Shown: positions 27,385-36,293, counted from the first letter of the stretch. The stretch: DNA of 64,000 nucleotides from Flavobacterium anseongense (GCF_021608185.1 NZ_JAKIHN010000001.1:620001-684000); one strand, 5' to 3'. The notes: generated by a model from the letters alone, not told the origin. Made by a program: numbers and translations.

Positions 27385-28311
27385 TTATGATAATTCTATT
27401 TCAAATTGTGTTAATGCTTTGAATTGTTTTAGTCGCTCGTTAACTTCGTGTTTTGTCAAACTCAACATTCTTTCGGTTCCAAATTTCTCAACGCAGAAAG
27501 AAGCCAAATTAGAACCTTGTATGATTGCCGTTTTCATGGTATCAAATGAAATATCTCCTTGTTGCGTAATGAATCCTGCAAAACCACCTGCGAACGTATC
27601 ACCAGCACCAGTCGGATCGAATACATCAGCTAAAGGCAATGCCGGAGCAAAGAAAATTTCATGATCATGGAAAATCAATGCGCCGTGTTCTCCTTTTTTA
27701 ATCACTACATATTTTGGCCCCATAGTGTGGATTTTCTTAGCAGCTTTTACCAAAGAATATTCTCCTGATAACTGACGCGCTTCTTCATCATTGATTGTAA
27801 TTACATCAACGCGTTTGATTACGTCTAATAATTCAGGTAATGCACAATCCATCCAAAAGTTCATTGTATCCAATACAACTAGTTTTGGTTTTTGTGCCAT
27901 TTGATTCAAAACTCCTGTTTGCACAATTGGATGTAAGTTTCCTAACATCACCACATCAGCATCTTTAAAATTTTCAGGAACAATCGGATTGAAATCAGCC
28001 AACACATTTAATTCGGTAGCCAAAGTATCTCTCGAGTTCATATCGTTGTGGTAACGACCACTCCAAAAGAAAGTCTTTCCGCCTTTAACAACTTCTAATC
28101 CCGAAATATCAATATTTCTTGACGTTAATAAATCTAAATATTCTTGTGGAAAATCATCTCCAACAACCGAAACAATAGCCGATTGCAAGTTAAAATGCGA
28201 AGCCGAAAGTCCAATAAAAGTTCCTGCTCCACCTAAAATTTTGTCTGTTTTCCCAAAAGGAGTTTCGATAGCGTCAAAAGCAACCGTTCCCACTATTAAA
28301 AGTTTGTTCAT
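27385..28311 (-). CDS. PfkB/ribokinase family sugar (or nucleoside) kinase
   Basis: The 308-residue kinase starts MNKLLIVGTVAFDAIETPFG. It has the N-terminal glycine-rich LGGAGTFIGLSASH (sugar-binding) block and the C-terminal ATP/anion-hole signature DPTGAGDTFAGGFAGF with catalytic Asp. Substrate unknown. In many Bacteroidetes the same gene sits beside purF, as here, hinting at a role with nucleosides or ribose phosphates, but this is inference. It has its own promoter (28336-28366) and terminator. Confidence 0.9.
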   Translation of the reverse strand: MNKLLIVGTVAFDAIETPFGKTDKILGGAGTFIGLSASHFNLQSAIVSVVGDDFPQEYLDLLTSRNIDISGLEVVKGGKTFFWSGRYHNDMNSRDTLATELNVLADFNPIVPENFKDADVVMLGNLHPIVQTGVLNQMAQKPKLVVLDTMNFWMDCALPELLDVIKRVDVITINDEEARQLSGEYSLVKAAKKIHTMGPKYVVIKKGEHGALIFHDHEIFFAPALPLADVFDPTGAGDTFAGGFAGFITQQGDISFDTMKTAIIQGSNLASFCVEKFGTERMLSLTKHEVNERLKQFKALTQFEIELS

Positions 28312-28335
28312 TGTCTGGTTTTCAAATTAAAGGCG

Positions 28336-28366
28336 CAAAGATAAGCCTAAAGTTTGATAGTTGCAA
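28336..28366 (-). promoter_or_regulatory. PfkB kinase promoter (TTG-N20-TATCTTTG)
   Basis: On the minus strand TTG (28366-28364), 20 nt, TATCTTTG (28343-28336). The start codon is 24 nt downstream. Confidence 0.75.
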
Positions 28367-28386
28367 AGGTTATTGGAAAGCAATTT

Positions 28387-28866
28387 TTAGAGTAGTTTTT
28401 GCTCTTCTTTTTCATAAAAAGCATCGACAGATAAATTGGGCAAACCCGAAGCCATTACGGCCAACTCATCACAGCGTTCATTTTGCGGATGATTATTATG
28501 CCCTTTTATCCATTTAAAATCGACTTGGTGCTGACGGTAAATTTTTAGAAAACGCATCCACAAGTCCGGATTCTTTTTGTCTTTGAAGCCTTTTTTCTCC
28601 CAACCAAAAACCCATTTTTTTTCGACAGCATCGACTACATATTTCGAATCGGAAATAACTAAGACTTTCATGTTGGGTTTTGTTATTTTTTCCAAACCAA
28701 CGATTACTGCTAGCAATTCCATTCGGTTATTGGTTGTATGACGAAAACCTTCGTAGAATTCTTTTTTATAATTTGTGCCAACCAATTCCATTACAACGCC
28801 ATAACCACCGTTTCCGGGATTTCCTTTGGCTGCGCCGTCGGTGTATATGTGGACTTGGTGTGACAT
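28387..28866 (-). CDS. rnhA: ribonuclease HI
   Basis: The 159-residue enzyme cleaves RNA in RNA-DNA hybrids. The active-site acidic residues appear in IYTDGAAKGNPG (Asp10), NNRMELLAVI (Glu), VISDSKYVVDA (Asp) and NERCDELAV (Asp). WIKGHNNHPQNE carries the flexible-loop His. Length is normal. It lies between purN and the PfkB kinase on the same strand. The upstream spacer contains an AT-rich inverted repeat (28870-28879 with 28925-28934). Confidence 0.95.
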   Translation of the reverse strand: MSHQVHIYTDGAAKGNPGNGGYGVVMELVGTNYKKEFYEGFRHTTNNRMELLAVIVGLEKITKPNMKVLVISDSKYVVDAVEKKWVFGWEKKGFKDKKNPDLWMRFLKIYRQHQVDFKWIKGHNNHPQNERCDELAVMASGLPNLSVDAFYEKEEQKLL

Positions 28867-28869
28867 TTG

Positions 28870-28934
28870 GATTATTAGATTGTTGGATTATTGGAATTGT
28901 AAATATAGAAGTTCTTCTAAGAAGTCTAATAATC
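28870..28934. repeat. inverted repeat in the purN-rnhA spacer
   Basis: GATTATTAGA (28870-28879) is inverted as TCTAATAATC (28925-28934), the latter ending at the purN stop codon, with a smaller CTTCT/AGAAG hairpin inside. There is no T-run after it, so it is not a standard terminator. Confidence 0.5.
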
Positions 28935-29497
28935 TAACCTTCTAACAATCTCTCAATTACTTCAGGAAAATGCTCGTGTTCTAGTTCGTGAATTTTGCAG
29001 GCGATTTCATCTGCGGAAGCGCAATCTTCGATATTTACTTTTTGCTGAAAAATAAATTCGCCTTCGTCATAATGTTCGTTGACATAATGAATGGTGATTC
29101 CGGTTTCTTTTTCTCTATTATCCAAAACTGTTTGATGTACTTTCATGCCATACATTCCTTTTCCTCCGTATTTTGGGAGCAGTGCGGGATGTATATTGAT
29201 GATTTTTTTCGGATAAGCTGCTACAATTTCTTCGGGCATTTTCCAAAGAAAACCTGCCAGAACTATTAAATCGGGTTGGAATTCCACAATTTTATCCAAA
29301 ACAAAACCTTCTGAGAGCTGTTCTTTGTTGAAGATTAGTGCTGGAACATTATGTATTTTTGCCTTTTCTAAAACTTTGGCATTTGGATTGTTCGTGAAGA
29401 CACCAACCACGATAATATCATGGCGATTTTTGAAGTATTGAATAATATTTTCCACATTGGAACCAGTGCCTGAAGCAAAAAGCAAAACCTTTTTCAT
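28934..29497 (-). CDS. purN: phosphoribosylglycinamide formyltransferase
   Basis: The 187-residue enzyme transfers the formyl group from 10-formyl-THF to GAR in purine synthesis. Motifs are the N-terminal phosphate loop LFASGTGSNVEN and the catalytic Asn/His pair in INIHPALLPKYGGKGM; GITIHYVNEHYDEGEFI contains the catalytic Asp. The start at 29497 (MKKVLLFASG) fits the family. An in-frame ATG at 29572 would add 25 residues without similarity. It is divergent from acpP. Confidence 0.95.
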   Translation of the reverse strand: MKKVLLFASGTGSNVENIIQYFKNRHDIIVVGVFTNNPNAKVLEKAKIHNVPALIFNKEQLSEGFVLDKIVEFQPDLIVLAGFLWKMPEEIVAAYPKKIINIHPALLPKYGGKGMYGMKVHQTVLDNREKETGITIHYVNEHYDEGEFIFQQKVNIEDCASADEIACKIHELEHEHFPEVIERLLEG

Positions 29498-29663
29498 GCG
29501 AAGATTATATTTGTTTTTTATTTGAACATGGAATCGCCAAGGCGATTTCATAGAAAATAAATTACAGCACAAAAAAAAGAATAAATACTCGAATTAAAGC
29601 CATGATATTACAAGATTCTGAAATATATTTTTTATTTTCGTGGTACATTTACTAACAAAAATG

Positions 29664-29692
29664 TTGTTTTAAGATAAAGTTTTTTATTTTTG
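29664..29692 (+). promoter_or_regulatory. acpP promoter (TTG-N18-TATTTTTG)
   Basis: TTG (29664-29666), 18 nt, TATTTTTG (29685-29692). The ATG follows after 30 nt of A-rich leader, a translation-enhancing feature common in this phylum. Confidence 0.78.
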
Positions 29693-29722
29693 CCAACAAA
29701 TTAAAATTAAAAATTAGAAATT

Positions 29723-29959
29723 ATGTCAGACATTGCATCAAGAGTTAAAGCGATTATTGTAGACAAATTAGGCGTTGATGAAAACGAAGTTGTAACAGAA
29801 GCAAGCTTCACAAATGATTTAGGAGCTGATTCATTAGACACTGTTGAGTTGATTATGGAGTTCGAAAAAGAATTTGATATTCAAATTCCGGACGATCAAG
29901 CTGAAAACATTGCTACTGTAGGTCAAGCTATTTCTTACATCGAAGAAGCAAAAAAATAA
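29723..29959 (+). CDS. acpP: acyl carrier protein
   Basis: The 78-residue, strongly acidic four-helix protein carries the phosphopantetheine attachment motif [12 protein letters not shown] (Ser37). It shuttles acyl intermediates in type II fatty acid synthesis. It is followed by a terminator and then fabF, which has its own promoter, so acpP can be expressed in excess over fabF. Confidence 0.97.
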   Translation: MSDIASRVKAIIVDKLGVDENEVVTEASFTNDLGADSLDTVELIMEFEKEFDIQIPDDQAENIATVGQAISYIEEAKK

Positions 29960-29967
29960 TAAACACT

Positions 29968-30004
29968 AATCCGTGAGACTTGAACTAGTTTCACGGATTT
30001 TTAT
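29968..30004 (+). terminator. intrinsic terminator of acpP
   Basis: AATCCGTGA and TCACGGATT pair around a 15-nt interior that can itself pair (ACT/AGT), followed by TTTTATTATTTTT. Confidence 0.85.
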
Positions 30005-30053
30005 TATTTTTACTGAAAAGAGTAAAACTGATTGACATCCAATCCCAAAAATA

Positions 30054-30088
30054 TTGAAATACCCTTGTCTCTTTAATGATTATATTTG
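30054..30088 (+). promoter_or_regulatory. fabF promoter (TTG-N24-TATATTTG)
   Basis: TATATTTG (30081-30088) with TTG at 30054-30056. The 24-nt spacing is one base over the usual range. The ATG is 49 nt downstream. Confidence 0.55.
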
Positions 30089-30137
30089 AAGAAAACATGG
30101 GTATTATTTGTTTAAATACAATTGTAAAAAATAAATT

Positions 30138-31391
30138 ATGACATTAAAACGAGTTGTAGTAACCGGTTTGGGCGCAATAACACCAATTGGAAATTCCATC
30201 GAAGAATACTGGAAAGCCTTGATAAATGGCGTTAGTGGTGCTGCTCCAATTACTTATTACGATACCGAAAAGCATAAGACAAAGTTTGCCTGCGAAGTCA
30301 AAAACTTCAACATTGAAGATTATATGGATCGCAAAGAGGCAAGAAGAATGGACAAATTTGCCCAATATGCTGTTGCAGCAAGTCAGGAAGCCATTGCTGA
30401 TGCAGGAATTACTGATACCAATGTTGACAAACAAAGAGTTGGTGTAATTTGGGGCGCAGGAATTGGCGGATTAGAAACTTTCCAGGAAGAAGTAATCAGC
30501 TATGCACAAGGCGACGGAACACCTCGTTTCAATCCTTTCTTTATTCCAAAAATGATTGCCGATATTGCTCCAGCTCACATCTCGATGCGAAATGGTTTTA
30601 TGGGTCCAAATTATACTACCGTTTCTGCTTGTGCTTCTTCTGCCAATGCCATGATTGATGCTTTTAATTACATTCGATTAGGAATGTGTGATGTTATTAT
30701 TTCAGGTGGTTCAGAGGCTGCGGTAACTATTGCAGGAATGGGCGGATTTAATTCGATGCAGGCTCTGTCAACAAGAAATGACAGTCCGGAAACTGCCTCA
30801 AGACCTTTTGATGCAACGCGTGACGGATTTGTTCTTGGCGAAGGTGCCGGTGCATTAGTCCTTGAAGAATACGAACATGCAAAAGCCCGTGGTGCTAAAA
30901 TATATTGTGAAATTGGTGGTGGCGGAATGTCATCTGATGCCTATCACTTAACCGCTCCACATCCTGAAGGAATTGGTGTAATTGCTGTAATGGAAAACAC
31001 CTTGCGTGATGCCGGTATGAAACCGGAACAAGTTGACCACATCAATACTCACGGAACTTCGACGCCACTTGGTGATGTTGCCGAACTAAAAGCGATAAGT
31101 GCTGTTTTTGGTGATCATGCCAAAACAATCAATATCAATTCTACCAAATCGATGACAGGTCATTTACTTGGTGCAGCTGGTGCGATTGAAGCTATTGCAG
31201 TGATTTTGGCAATGAAAAACGGCATCGTTCCTCCGACGATTAATCACACTGTTGTGGATGAAAATATTGACCCAAGTTTGAACTTAACATTGAATAAAGC
31301 TCAAAAAAGAGAAATCAATGTGGCAATGAGTAACACTTTTGGATTTGGTGGTCACAACGCTTGCGTTTTATTCAAAAAACTTGAAGCTTAA
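30138..31391 (+). CDS. fabF: beta-ketoacyl-ACP synthase II
   Basis: The 417-residue condensing enzyme extends acyl-ACP with malonyl-ACP. The Cys-His-His triad is visible: TVSACASSANAM, HINTHGTSTPLGD and KSMTGHLLGAAGAIEA, with the C-terminal NTFGFGGHNACVLF. Length and motifs fit FabF rather than FabB. It is the first gene of a fabF-rnc transcript, 7 nt before rnc, an arrangement often seen in bacteria with the acp-fabF-rnc order. Confidence 0.97.
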   Translation: MTLKRVVVTGLGAITPIGNSIEEYWKALINGVSGAAPITYYDTEKHKTKFACEVKNFNIEDYMDRKEARRMDKFAQYAVAASQEAIADAGITDTNVDKQRVGVIWGAGIGGLETFQEEVISYAQGDGTPRFNPFFIPKMIADIAPAHISMRNGFMGPNYTTVSACASSANAMIDAFNYIRLGMCDVIISGGSEAAVTIAGMGGFNSMQALSTRNDSPETASRPFDATRDGFVLGEGAGALVLEEYEHAKARGAKIYCEIGGGGMSSDAYHLTAPHPEGIGVIAVMENTLRDAGMKPEQVDHINTHGTSTPLGDVAELKAISAVFGDHAKTININSTKSMTGHLLGAAGAIEAIAVILAMKNGIVPPTINHTVVDENIDPSLNLTLNKAQKREINVAMSNTFGFGGHNACVLFKKLEA

Positions 31392-31398
31392 TCCCTAG

Positions 31399-32139
31399 AT
31401 GAAAATTCTAAAAAATATATTTCAAAAATCCCGTTCAAAAGAGGACGGGTTTTTTTTTAATGAAATTCAAACTATAATAGGTTTCAAACCCCAATCTATT
31501 ATTTATTACCAAAAAGCATTCACTCACCGCTCTACAAATCAAACGGATTTAAAGGGAAATCCTATGAATTATGAACGTTTGGAATTTTTGGGTGATGCCA
31601 TGTTAAGTGCCGTAATTGCTGCGCATCTTTACAACAAAGCTCCTGCCGGCGATGAAGGTTATTTGACCAAAATGCGCTCCAAAATTGTGAGTCGGGAACA
31701 TTTAAATGAATTGGGAAGAGACTTAAATTTAATCCGATTTGTGGAAAGTAAAGTGCCCACACAACACTTTGGCGAAAACATACACGGAAATATTTTTGAA
31801 GCATTGGTTGGCGCTATTTTTCTTGATAAAGGTTATGATTATTGTGAAAAATTTATCCAAAAAAGCGTTATCATACCGTATGTTGACATAGCCAAATTGG
31901 AAGGAAAAGTTATCAGTTACAAAAGCCTGCTGATTGAATGGTGTCAAAAGGAAAAAAAATCATTCTTTTTTGATGTATTTGATGACAATGGAAATGATGG
32001 GCAAAAATATTTTGGCGTTAAACTTAGCATCGATAATAAAGTAATTGCCAAAGCCAGAGCAACATCAAAAAAGAAAGCAGAAGAAAAAGCAGCACAACGC
32101 GCTTATTTTGCATTTCAGGAAAAAATTGACAATAAATAA
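31399..32139 (+). CDS. rnc: ribonuclease III
   Basis: The 246-residue double-strand RNA endonuclease processes rRNA precursors and structured RNAs. The signature NYERLEFLGDAMLSAV contains the metal-binding Glu and Asp, and NIFEALVGAIFLDKG the catalytic Asp/Glu end. A C-terminal dsRNA-binding domain (SYKSLLIEWCQKEKK to KKKAEEKAAQRAYF) completes it. It lies 7 nt after fabF. Confidence 0.95.
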   Translation: MKILKNIFQKSRSKEDGFFFNEIQTIIGFKPQSIIYYQKAFTHRSTNQTDLKGNPMNYERLEFLGDAMLSAVIAAHLYNKAPAGDEGYLTKMRSKIVSREHLNELGRDLNLIRFVESKVPTQHFGENIHGNIFEALVGAIFLDKGYDYCEKFIQKSVIIPYVDIAKLEGKVISYKSLLIEWCQKEKKSFFFDVFDDNGNDGQKYFGVKLSIDNKVIAKARATSKKKAEEKAAQRAYFAFQEKIDNK

Positions 32140-32238
32140 TGCGGATTCTCCAAAAACTATAACGTTTGAGTTCATAAAATATCGTTAAGCTAAACTATTG
32201 TATGTGGAAATCTGTTACAGATAAACTATATTTACATC

Positions 32239-32246
32239 TAATTTTG
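32239..32246 (+). promoter_or_regulatory. -7 box (TAATTTTG) of the IPExxxVDY-pyk unit
   Basis: TAATTTTG ends 7 nt before the ATG at 32254, implying a very short leader. No TTG at standard spacing. Confidence 0.45.
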
Positions 32247-32253
32247 CGAATTT

Positions 32254-32739
32254 ATGGCTGTTCACAAATTGCATCTTGAAGAGTTTGACGAAATAGATTA
32301 TCAGTTAATTGCGATACATTCGACTTTAGAAGACTATCGATTGGCTTATTATATCAACCAAAATCTACCAGTTAATCTCAAAAAAGGCAATTGTAATATA
32401 CAGATTAGCAATAAAGAAGGTGAAACACAGTTTACGCGATTTGTTTTTGAAGATTCAAAAGATATTGTGTGGAATTTAGTTCAAAATCAAAATGATGTTT
32501 TTGTTCCTTCACCAAGTGGCAATCAAGGGTTATTTGCCGAAAGCAATAATAAATTTTCAACAAAAATTTATTTGATTCCCGAGTTTAAAAAAGTAGATTA
32601 TTTTTTAAAAATTGAAAATGGGGAAGTCAAAATTGATATGACAAAAATTACAAACAGTATTAAAAAAATAGATAGAGTAAGCACTGTTTACGCTGTAGAA
32701 GTAGAAAAAATAAAATCAAAAAATAATTTAATTTTTTAA
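32254..32739 (+). CDS. IPExxxVDY family protein
   Basis: The 161-residue protein carries the name-giving motif IPEFKKVDY at residues 108-116. The family is confined to Bacteroidetes and has no known function. It is soluble, with no signal peptide. The gene is 5 nt before pyk and presumably in the same transcript, which is a recurrent neighbourhood and suggests a link to central metabolism, unproven. Confidence 0.88.
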   Translation: MAVHKLHLEEFDEIDYQLIAIHSTLEDYRLAYYINQNLPVNLKKGNCNIQISNKEGETQFTRFVFEDSKDIVWNLVQNQNDVFVPSPSGNQGLFAESNNKFSTKIYLIPEFKKVDYFLKIENGEVKIDMTKITNSIKKIDRVSTVYAVEVEKIKSKNNLIF

Positions 32740-32744
32740 ATATA

Positions 32745-34175
32745 ATGCCAACTAGAAAAAAAACCAAAATCGTTGCCACACTTGGTCCTGCATGTAGTTC
32801 GAAGGAAGTAATTAAGAAGATGATCGACGCTGGAGTAAATGTGTTTCGTGTTAATTTTTCCCACGCCGATTACACCGATGTAAAAGAAAGAATTGATATC
32901 ATTAGAGGTTTGAATGATGAATTTGGATACAGCACCGCAATTTTAGCCGATTTACAAGGTCCAAAACTTCGCGTTGGTGTGATGAAAGAAGATGTGGTTG
33001 TGAACCCCGGAGATATCATCACTTTTCAAACTGCCGAAGATGTTCCGGGAACAAAGGAACGTGTTTACATGAATTATATCGAATTTCCAAGAGATGTAAA
33101 TCCGGGTGAACAAATTCTTTTAGATGACGGAAAGCTAATTTTTGAAGCTATCGAAACAAATGGCACCACCGAAGTAGTCTGTAAAGTAATTCAAGGCGGC
33201 CCTTTAAAATCTAAAAAAGGAGTCAATCTCCCTCAAACCAAAGTTTCTTTACCAGCTTTGACAAAAAAAGACATCAAAGATGCAATGTTTGCTATCGAAC
33301 AACAAGTAGATTGGATTGCGCTTTCCTTTGTTAGAACGCCAAAAGATTTAGAAGAATTGCAGGATTTGATTGCCAAACATTCGTCTTATAAAATTCCGAT
33401 TGTTGCAAAAATTGAAAAACCCGAAGCTGTAGAAAACATTGATAAAATAGTAGCTTTTTGCGATGGATTAATGGTTGCCCGTGGTGATTTGGGTGTGGAA
33501 ATTCCGGCGCATGAAGTTCCGTTGATTCAGAAGAAATTAATTCACAGAGCCAAAACAGCCCGTATCCCGGTAATTGTGGCAACACAAATGATGGAAACGA
33601 TGATTACGAGTTTAACGCCAACTCGTGCCGAAGTAAATGACGTAGCAAATTCTGTTATGGATGGTGCTGACGCAGTAATGCTTTCGGGAGAAACATCGGT
33701 TGGAAATTATCCTGTGGAAGTAATCGAAAAAATGACGCAAATCATTGAAGCTGTTGAAGATTCTCCACTGATAATTGTACCACAAAATCCGCCTCACGTT
33801 AGAACCAAACGTTTTATTACTAAATCGATTTGTTATCACGCGGCGATTATGGCCAACGAGATTAAGGCAAAAGCCATTTCAACTTTAACCAATAGCGGTT
33901 ATACAGCTTTTCAGATTTCGGCTTGGAGACCAAAATCGCATATTTTAGTTTACACATCTAACAAAAGAATTTTAACGCAGTTAAGTTTGCTTTGGGGTGT
34001 TAATGCCTTCTTTTATGACAAATTCGTAAGCACCGACGATACTGTTGGTGATGTGAATGAAATTGCCAAAGAAAAAGGATACGTAAAAAAAGGCGATATG
34101 CTTATCAACCTGGCAGCCATGCCGGTTGCTGATAAAGGAATGGTGAATACTTTACGTGTTTCTGAAATAGAATAA
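32745..34175 (+). CDS. pyk: pyruvate kinase
   Basis: The 476-residue enzyme converts PEP and ADP to pyruvate and ATP. Motifs are TKIVATLGPACSSKE at the N-terminus, FRVNFSHADY (substrate Arg/Asn), ILADLQGPKLRVG, IVAKIEKPEAVEN with the catalytic Lys, MVARGDLGVEIP and the ATQMMETM block. The C-terminal domain (ITKSICYHAAIMANE onward) is complete. Likely co-transcribed with the IPExxxVDY gene. Confidence 0.97.
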   Translation: MPTRKKTKIVATLGPACSSKEVIKKMIDAGVNVFRVNFSHADYTDVKERIDIIRGLNDEFGYSTAILADLQGPKLRVGVMKEDVVVNPGDIITFQTAEDVPGTKERVYMNYIEFPRDVNPGEQILLDDGKLIFEAIETNGTTEVVCKVIQGGPLKSKKGVNLPQTKVSLPALTKKDIKDAMFAIEQQVDWIALSFVRTPKDLEELQDLIAKHSSYKIPIVAKIEKPEAVENIDKIVAFCDGLMVARGDLGVEIPAHEVPLIQKKLIHRAKTARIPVIVATQMMETMITSLTPTRAEVNDVANSVMDGADAVMLSGETSVGNYPVEVIEKMTQIIEAVEDSPLIIVPQNPPHVRTKRFITKSICYHAAIMANEIKAKAISTLTNSGYTAFQISAWRPKSHILVYTSNKRILTQLSLLWGVNAFFYDKFVSTDDTVGDVNEIAKEKGYVKKGDMLINLAAMPVADKGMVNTLRVSEIE

Positions 34176-34204
34176 TTACATTTACTTTAATAAATAAAAT
34201 AATT

Positions 34205-34951
34205 ATGAACTCAAATAATCCTTTTTTTAAAACAAAATCGTTTAAAGAAAATAACGATGGTGTTACGCATGATGCTGTTATTATTGATCGTAATGAAACA
34301 ATGACTGTTTCGGGAACGATTAATAAAAGTTTCCTAATGTTGATTTTATTGGTTGCCAGTGCCGCAATAACCTGGTCAATGACGAATCCAATTGTTTTTG
34401 CTATTGGTGGAGCAATTGTTGGTTTTATTTTGGTACTAATTGCCACATTCAAACCGCAACTTTCCGGATATTTAGCACCGGGTTATGCCATTTTTGAAGG
34501 CTTATTTATTGGTGGGATTTCAGCAATTTTTGAAGTTGCTTATCCTGGAATTGTAGTTCAGGCTGTAAGTTGCACTTTTGTAACGTTTATGGTTTGTTTC
34601 GGATTATATAAATATGAAATTGTAAAAGTTACCGAAACATTTAAATCAGTTGTCGTAGCTTCTACTTTAGCTATCGCTACTTATTATTTGATTTCATGGA
34701 TTGCAACATTGATTTTCCCAAGTTTCCAACCGGTGCATTACGGAAATTCTATGATGAGTATCGGTATCAGTGTTTTTGTGATTGTAATTGCTGCCTTGAA
34801 TTTGTTTTTGGATTTTGACCAAATTGAAAAAGGCGTACAACAAAAAATGCCAAAATACATGGAATGGTATGGCGCTATGGGATTAATGATTACGTTAGTT
34901 TGGTTATATATCGAATTCTTACGATTGCTTTCTAAACTTAACAGAAAATAA
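34205..34951 (+). CDS. Bax inhibitor-1/YccA family membrane protein
   Basis: The 248-residue protein has a 30-residue polar N-terminus and about seven transmembrane helices, including the diagnostic GYLAPGYAIFEGLFIGGISAIFE stretch (read in pieces: PGYAIFEGLFIGG) and the last helix pair with DFDQIEKG and EWYGAMGLMITLVWLYIE. BI-1 family proteins are inner-membrane calcium-leak channel-like proteins. The bacterial role is poorly defined. It is 29 nt after pyk and may be read through from it. Ends at a bidirectional terminator. Confidence 0.9.
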   Translation: MNSNNPFFKTKSFKENNDGVTHDAVIIDRNETMTVSGTINKSFLMLILLVASAAITWSMTNPIVFAIGGAIVGFILVLIATFKPQLSGYLAPGYAIFEGLFIGGISAIFEVAYPGIVVQAVSCTFVTFMVCFGLYKYEIVKVTETFKSVVVASTLAIATYYLISWIATLIFPSFQPVHYGNSMMSIGISVFVIVIAALNLFLDFDQIEKGVQQKMPKYMEWYGAMGLMITLVWLYIEFLRLLSKLNRK

Positions 34952-34967
34952 TCTCATTTAATAAACG

Positions 34968-34995
34968 AAAAAGCTGCCAATCGGCAGCTTTTTTT
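34968..34995. terminator. bidirectional intrinsic terminator (BI-1 gene / dinB)
   Basis: AAAAAGCTGCC and GGCAGCTTTTT form a stem with T-runs on both strands, shared between two convergent genes. Confidence 0.85.
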
Positions 34996-34999
34996 ATGC

Positions 35000-36082
35000 T
35001 TAAAACTCAAACCGCAATTGCACCACAACAGTTTTCTTGATTTCGGTATTTAAATTGTTTAATGAAATGCCGAGCAATCGAACGGATTCTTTCATTCGTT
35101 CCTGATATAACAGCTCTTTTGCCGTCTCCAGAATCAATCCTTTATCCGAAATAAAGTAAGGCAGTGTTTTGCTTCGCGTTTGTGTCGTAAAATCGCTGTA
35201 TTTAATTTTTAACGTTACCGTTTTCCCTGAAATGTTGTACTTCTTCAAACGGTTTTCGAGTTCAGATGCTATGCGCTCCAGCTTTTCTATCATAAATATT
35301 TCTGACGTCAGGTTTTCGTTAAACGTATGTTCAGCGGCGACCGATTTTGTAATTCGGTTAGGCTTTACCTGACTGTTGTGAATTCCGCGTACGATGTTAT
35401 AATAATACAAACCACTTTTATTGAAGTGTTCTTCTAAAAACTCAGCCGATTTTGACTTTAAATCTTTACCGGTAAAAATCCCCAAATGATACATTCTGTC
35501 AGCTGTTACCTTACCAACGCCATAGAATTTTTTGATGTCTAAGTTTTCCAAAAAAGGTTCTACTTCTTCGGGGTTTACTGTTTTTTGTCCGTTGGGTTTG
35601 TTGTAATCGCTGGCTACTTTTGCCACAAATTTGTTGACTGATATTCCGGCAGAAGCTGTTAGTCCAACTTCTTCGAAAATTCTTTTTCTGATTTCCTGTG
35701 CGATTAATGTCGCACTTGGATTTCCTTTTTTGTTTTGCGTAACATCCAGATATGCTTCATCTAAAGATAAGGGTTCGACCAAATCGGTGTATTCGTGAAA
35801 TATCTTTCGGATTTGTTTTGAAATTTCTTTATAACGGTCAAATCTTGGTCGGACGAAAATCAAATCGGGACAATTTCTTTTGGCCTGAACGCCACTCATC
35901 GCGCTTCTTACTCCAAACTTTCTGGCTTCATAACTTGCTGCCGAAACTACGCCTCGTGTTTCGCTTCCGCCAACGGCTAACGGTTTCCCTTTTAGTTCCG
36001 GATTATCCATTTGCTCAACAGAAGCATAGAATGCATCCATGTCGATATGAATAATTTTTCTGTATGGAATTGGTTCAGCCAT
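35000..36082 (-). CDS. dinB: DNA polymerase IV
   Basis: The 360-residue Y-family translesion polymerase has catalytic Asp14 (with Asp16) in HIDMDAFYASVEQ, second metal motif LSLDEAYLDVT, GISVNKFVAKVAS and a DinB little-finger domain at the C-terminus. A consensus promoter ends only 4 nt before the ATG, so the mRNA may be leaderless. The -33 element lies inside a 50-bp tandem repeat. No LexA-like palindrome was recognised at the promoter. Confidence 0.95.
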   Translation of the reverse strand: MAEPIPYRKIIHIDMDAFYASVEQMDNPELKGKPLAVGGSETRGVVSAASYEARKFGVRSAMSGVQAKRNCPDLIFVRPRFDRYKEISKQIRKIFHEYTDLVEPLSLDEAYLDVTQNKKGNPSATLIAQEIRKRIFEEVGLTASAGISVNKFVAKVASDYNKPNGQKTVNPEEVEPFLENLDIKKFYGVGKVTADRMYHLGIFTGKDLKSKSAEFLEEHFNKSGLYYYNIVRGIHNSQVKPNRITKSVAAEHTFNENLTSEIFMIEKLERIASELENRLKKYNISGKTVTLKIKYSDFTTQTRSKTLPYFISDKGLILETAKELLYQERMKESVRLLGISLNNLNTEIKKTVVVQLRFEF

Positions 36083-36086
36083 ATCA

Positions 36087-36114
36087 CAAATTTATAATAT
36101 ATTTACCTCACCAA
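36087..36114 (-). promoter_or_regulatory. dinB promoter (TTG-N17-TAAATTTG)
   Basis: On the minus strand TTG (36114-36112), 17 nt, TAAATTTG (36094-36087), then TGAT and the ATG. The predicted start site coincides with the start codon. Confidence 0.7.
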
Positions 36115-36208
36115 GTGTTTATTTGTTATAAGTGTTCGGTGAATCTTTCGATTTAAGACACCGAGTATTTATTTGTTATAGGTGTTTGGTGAATGCTTTG
36201 TATTTGAA
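36109..36208. repeat. tandem repeat, two 50-bp units
   Basis: Unit 1 (36109-36158) and unit 2 (36159-36208) both begin CACCRAGTRTTTATTTGTTA and continue with RGTGTTYGGTGAAT. They differ most at their 3' ends. The unit includes an inverted CACC / GGTG pair able to form a hairpin. Confidence 0.85.
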
Positions 36209-36212
36209 GAAA

Positions 36213-36287
36213 TAGCCCAGATTGCAACGGTATCCTTTTTTGTTTTTTTAAACAAAAAAGATATAGTGGAAAGCTGGAAATAGCTCC
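36213..36287. repeat. dispersed hairpin repeat, copy 2
   Basis: It starts TAGCCCAGATTG, has TATCC followed by TTTTTTGTTT / AAACAAAAAA inverted arms and ends GATATAGTGGAAAGC, GGAAATAGCTCC. It matches copy 3 (44098-44173) almost base for base. Confidence 0.82.
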
Positions 36288-36293
36288 TAAAAA

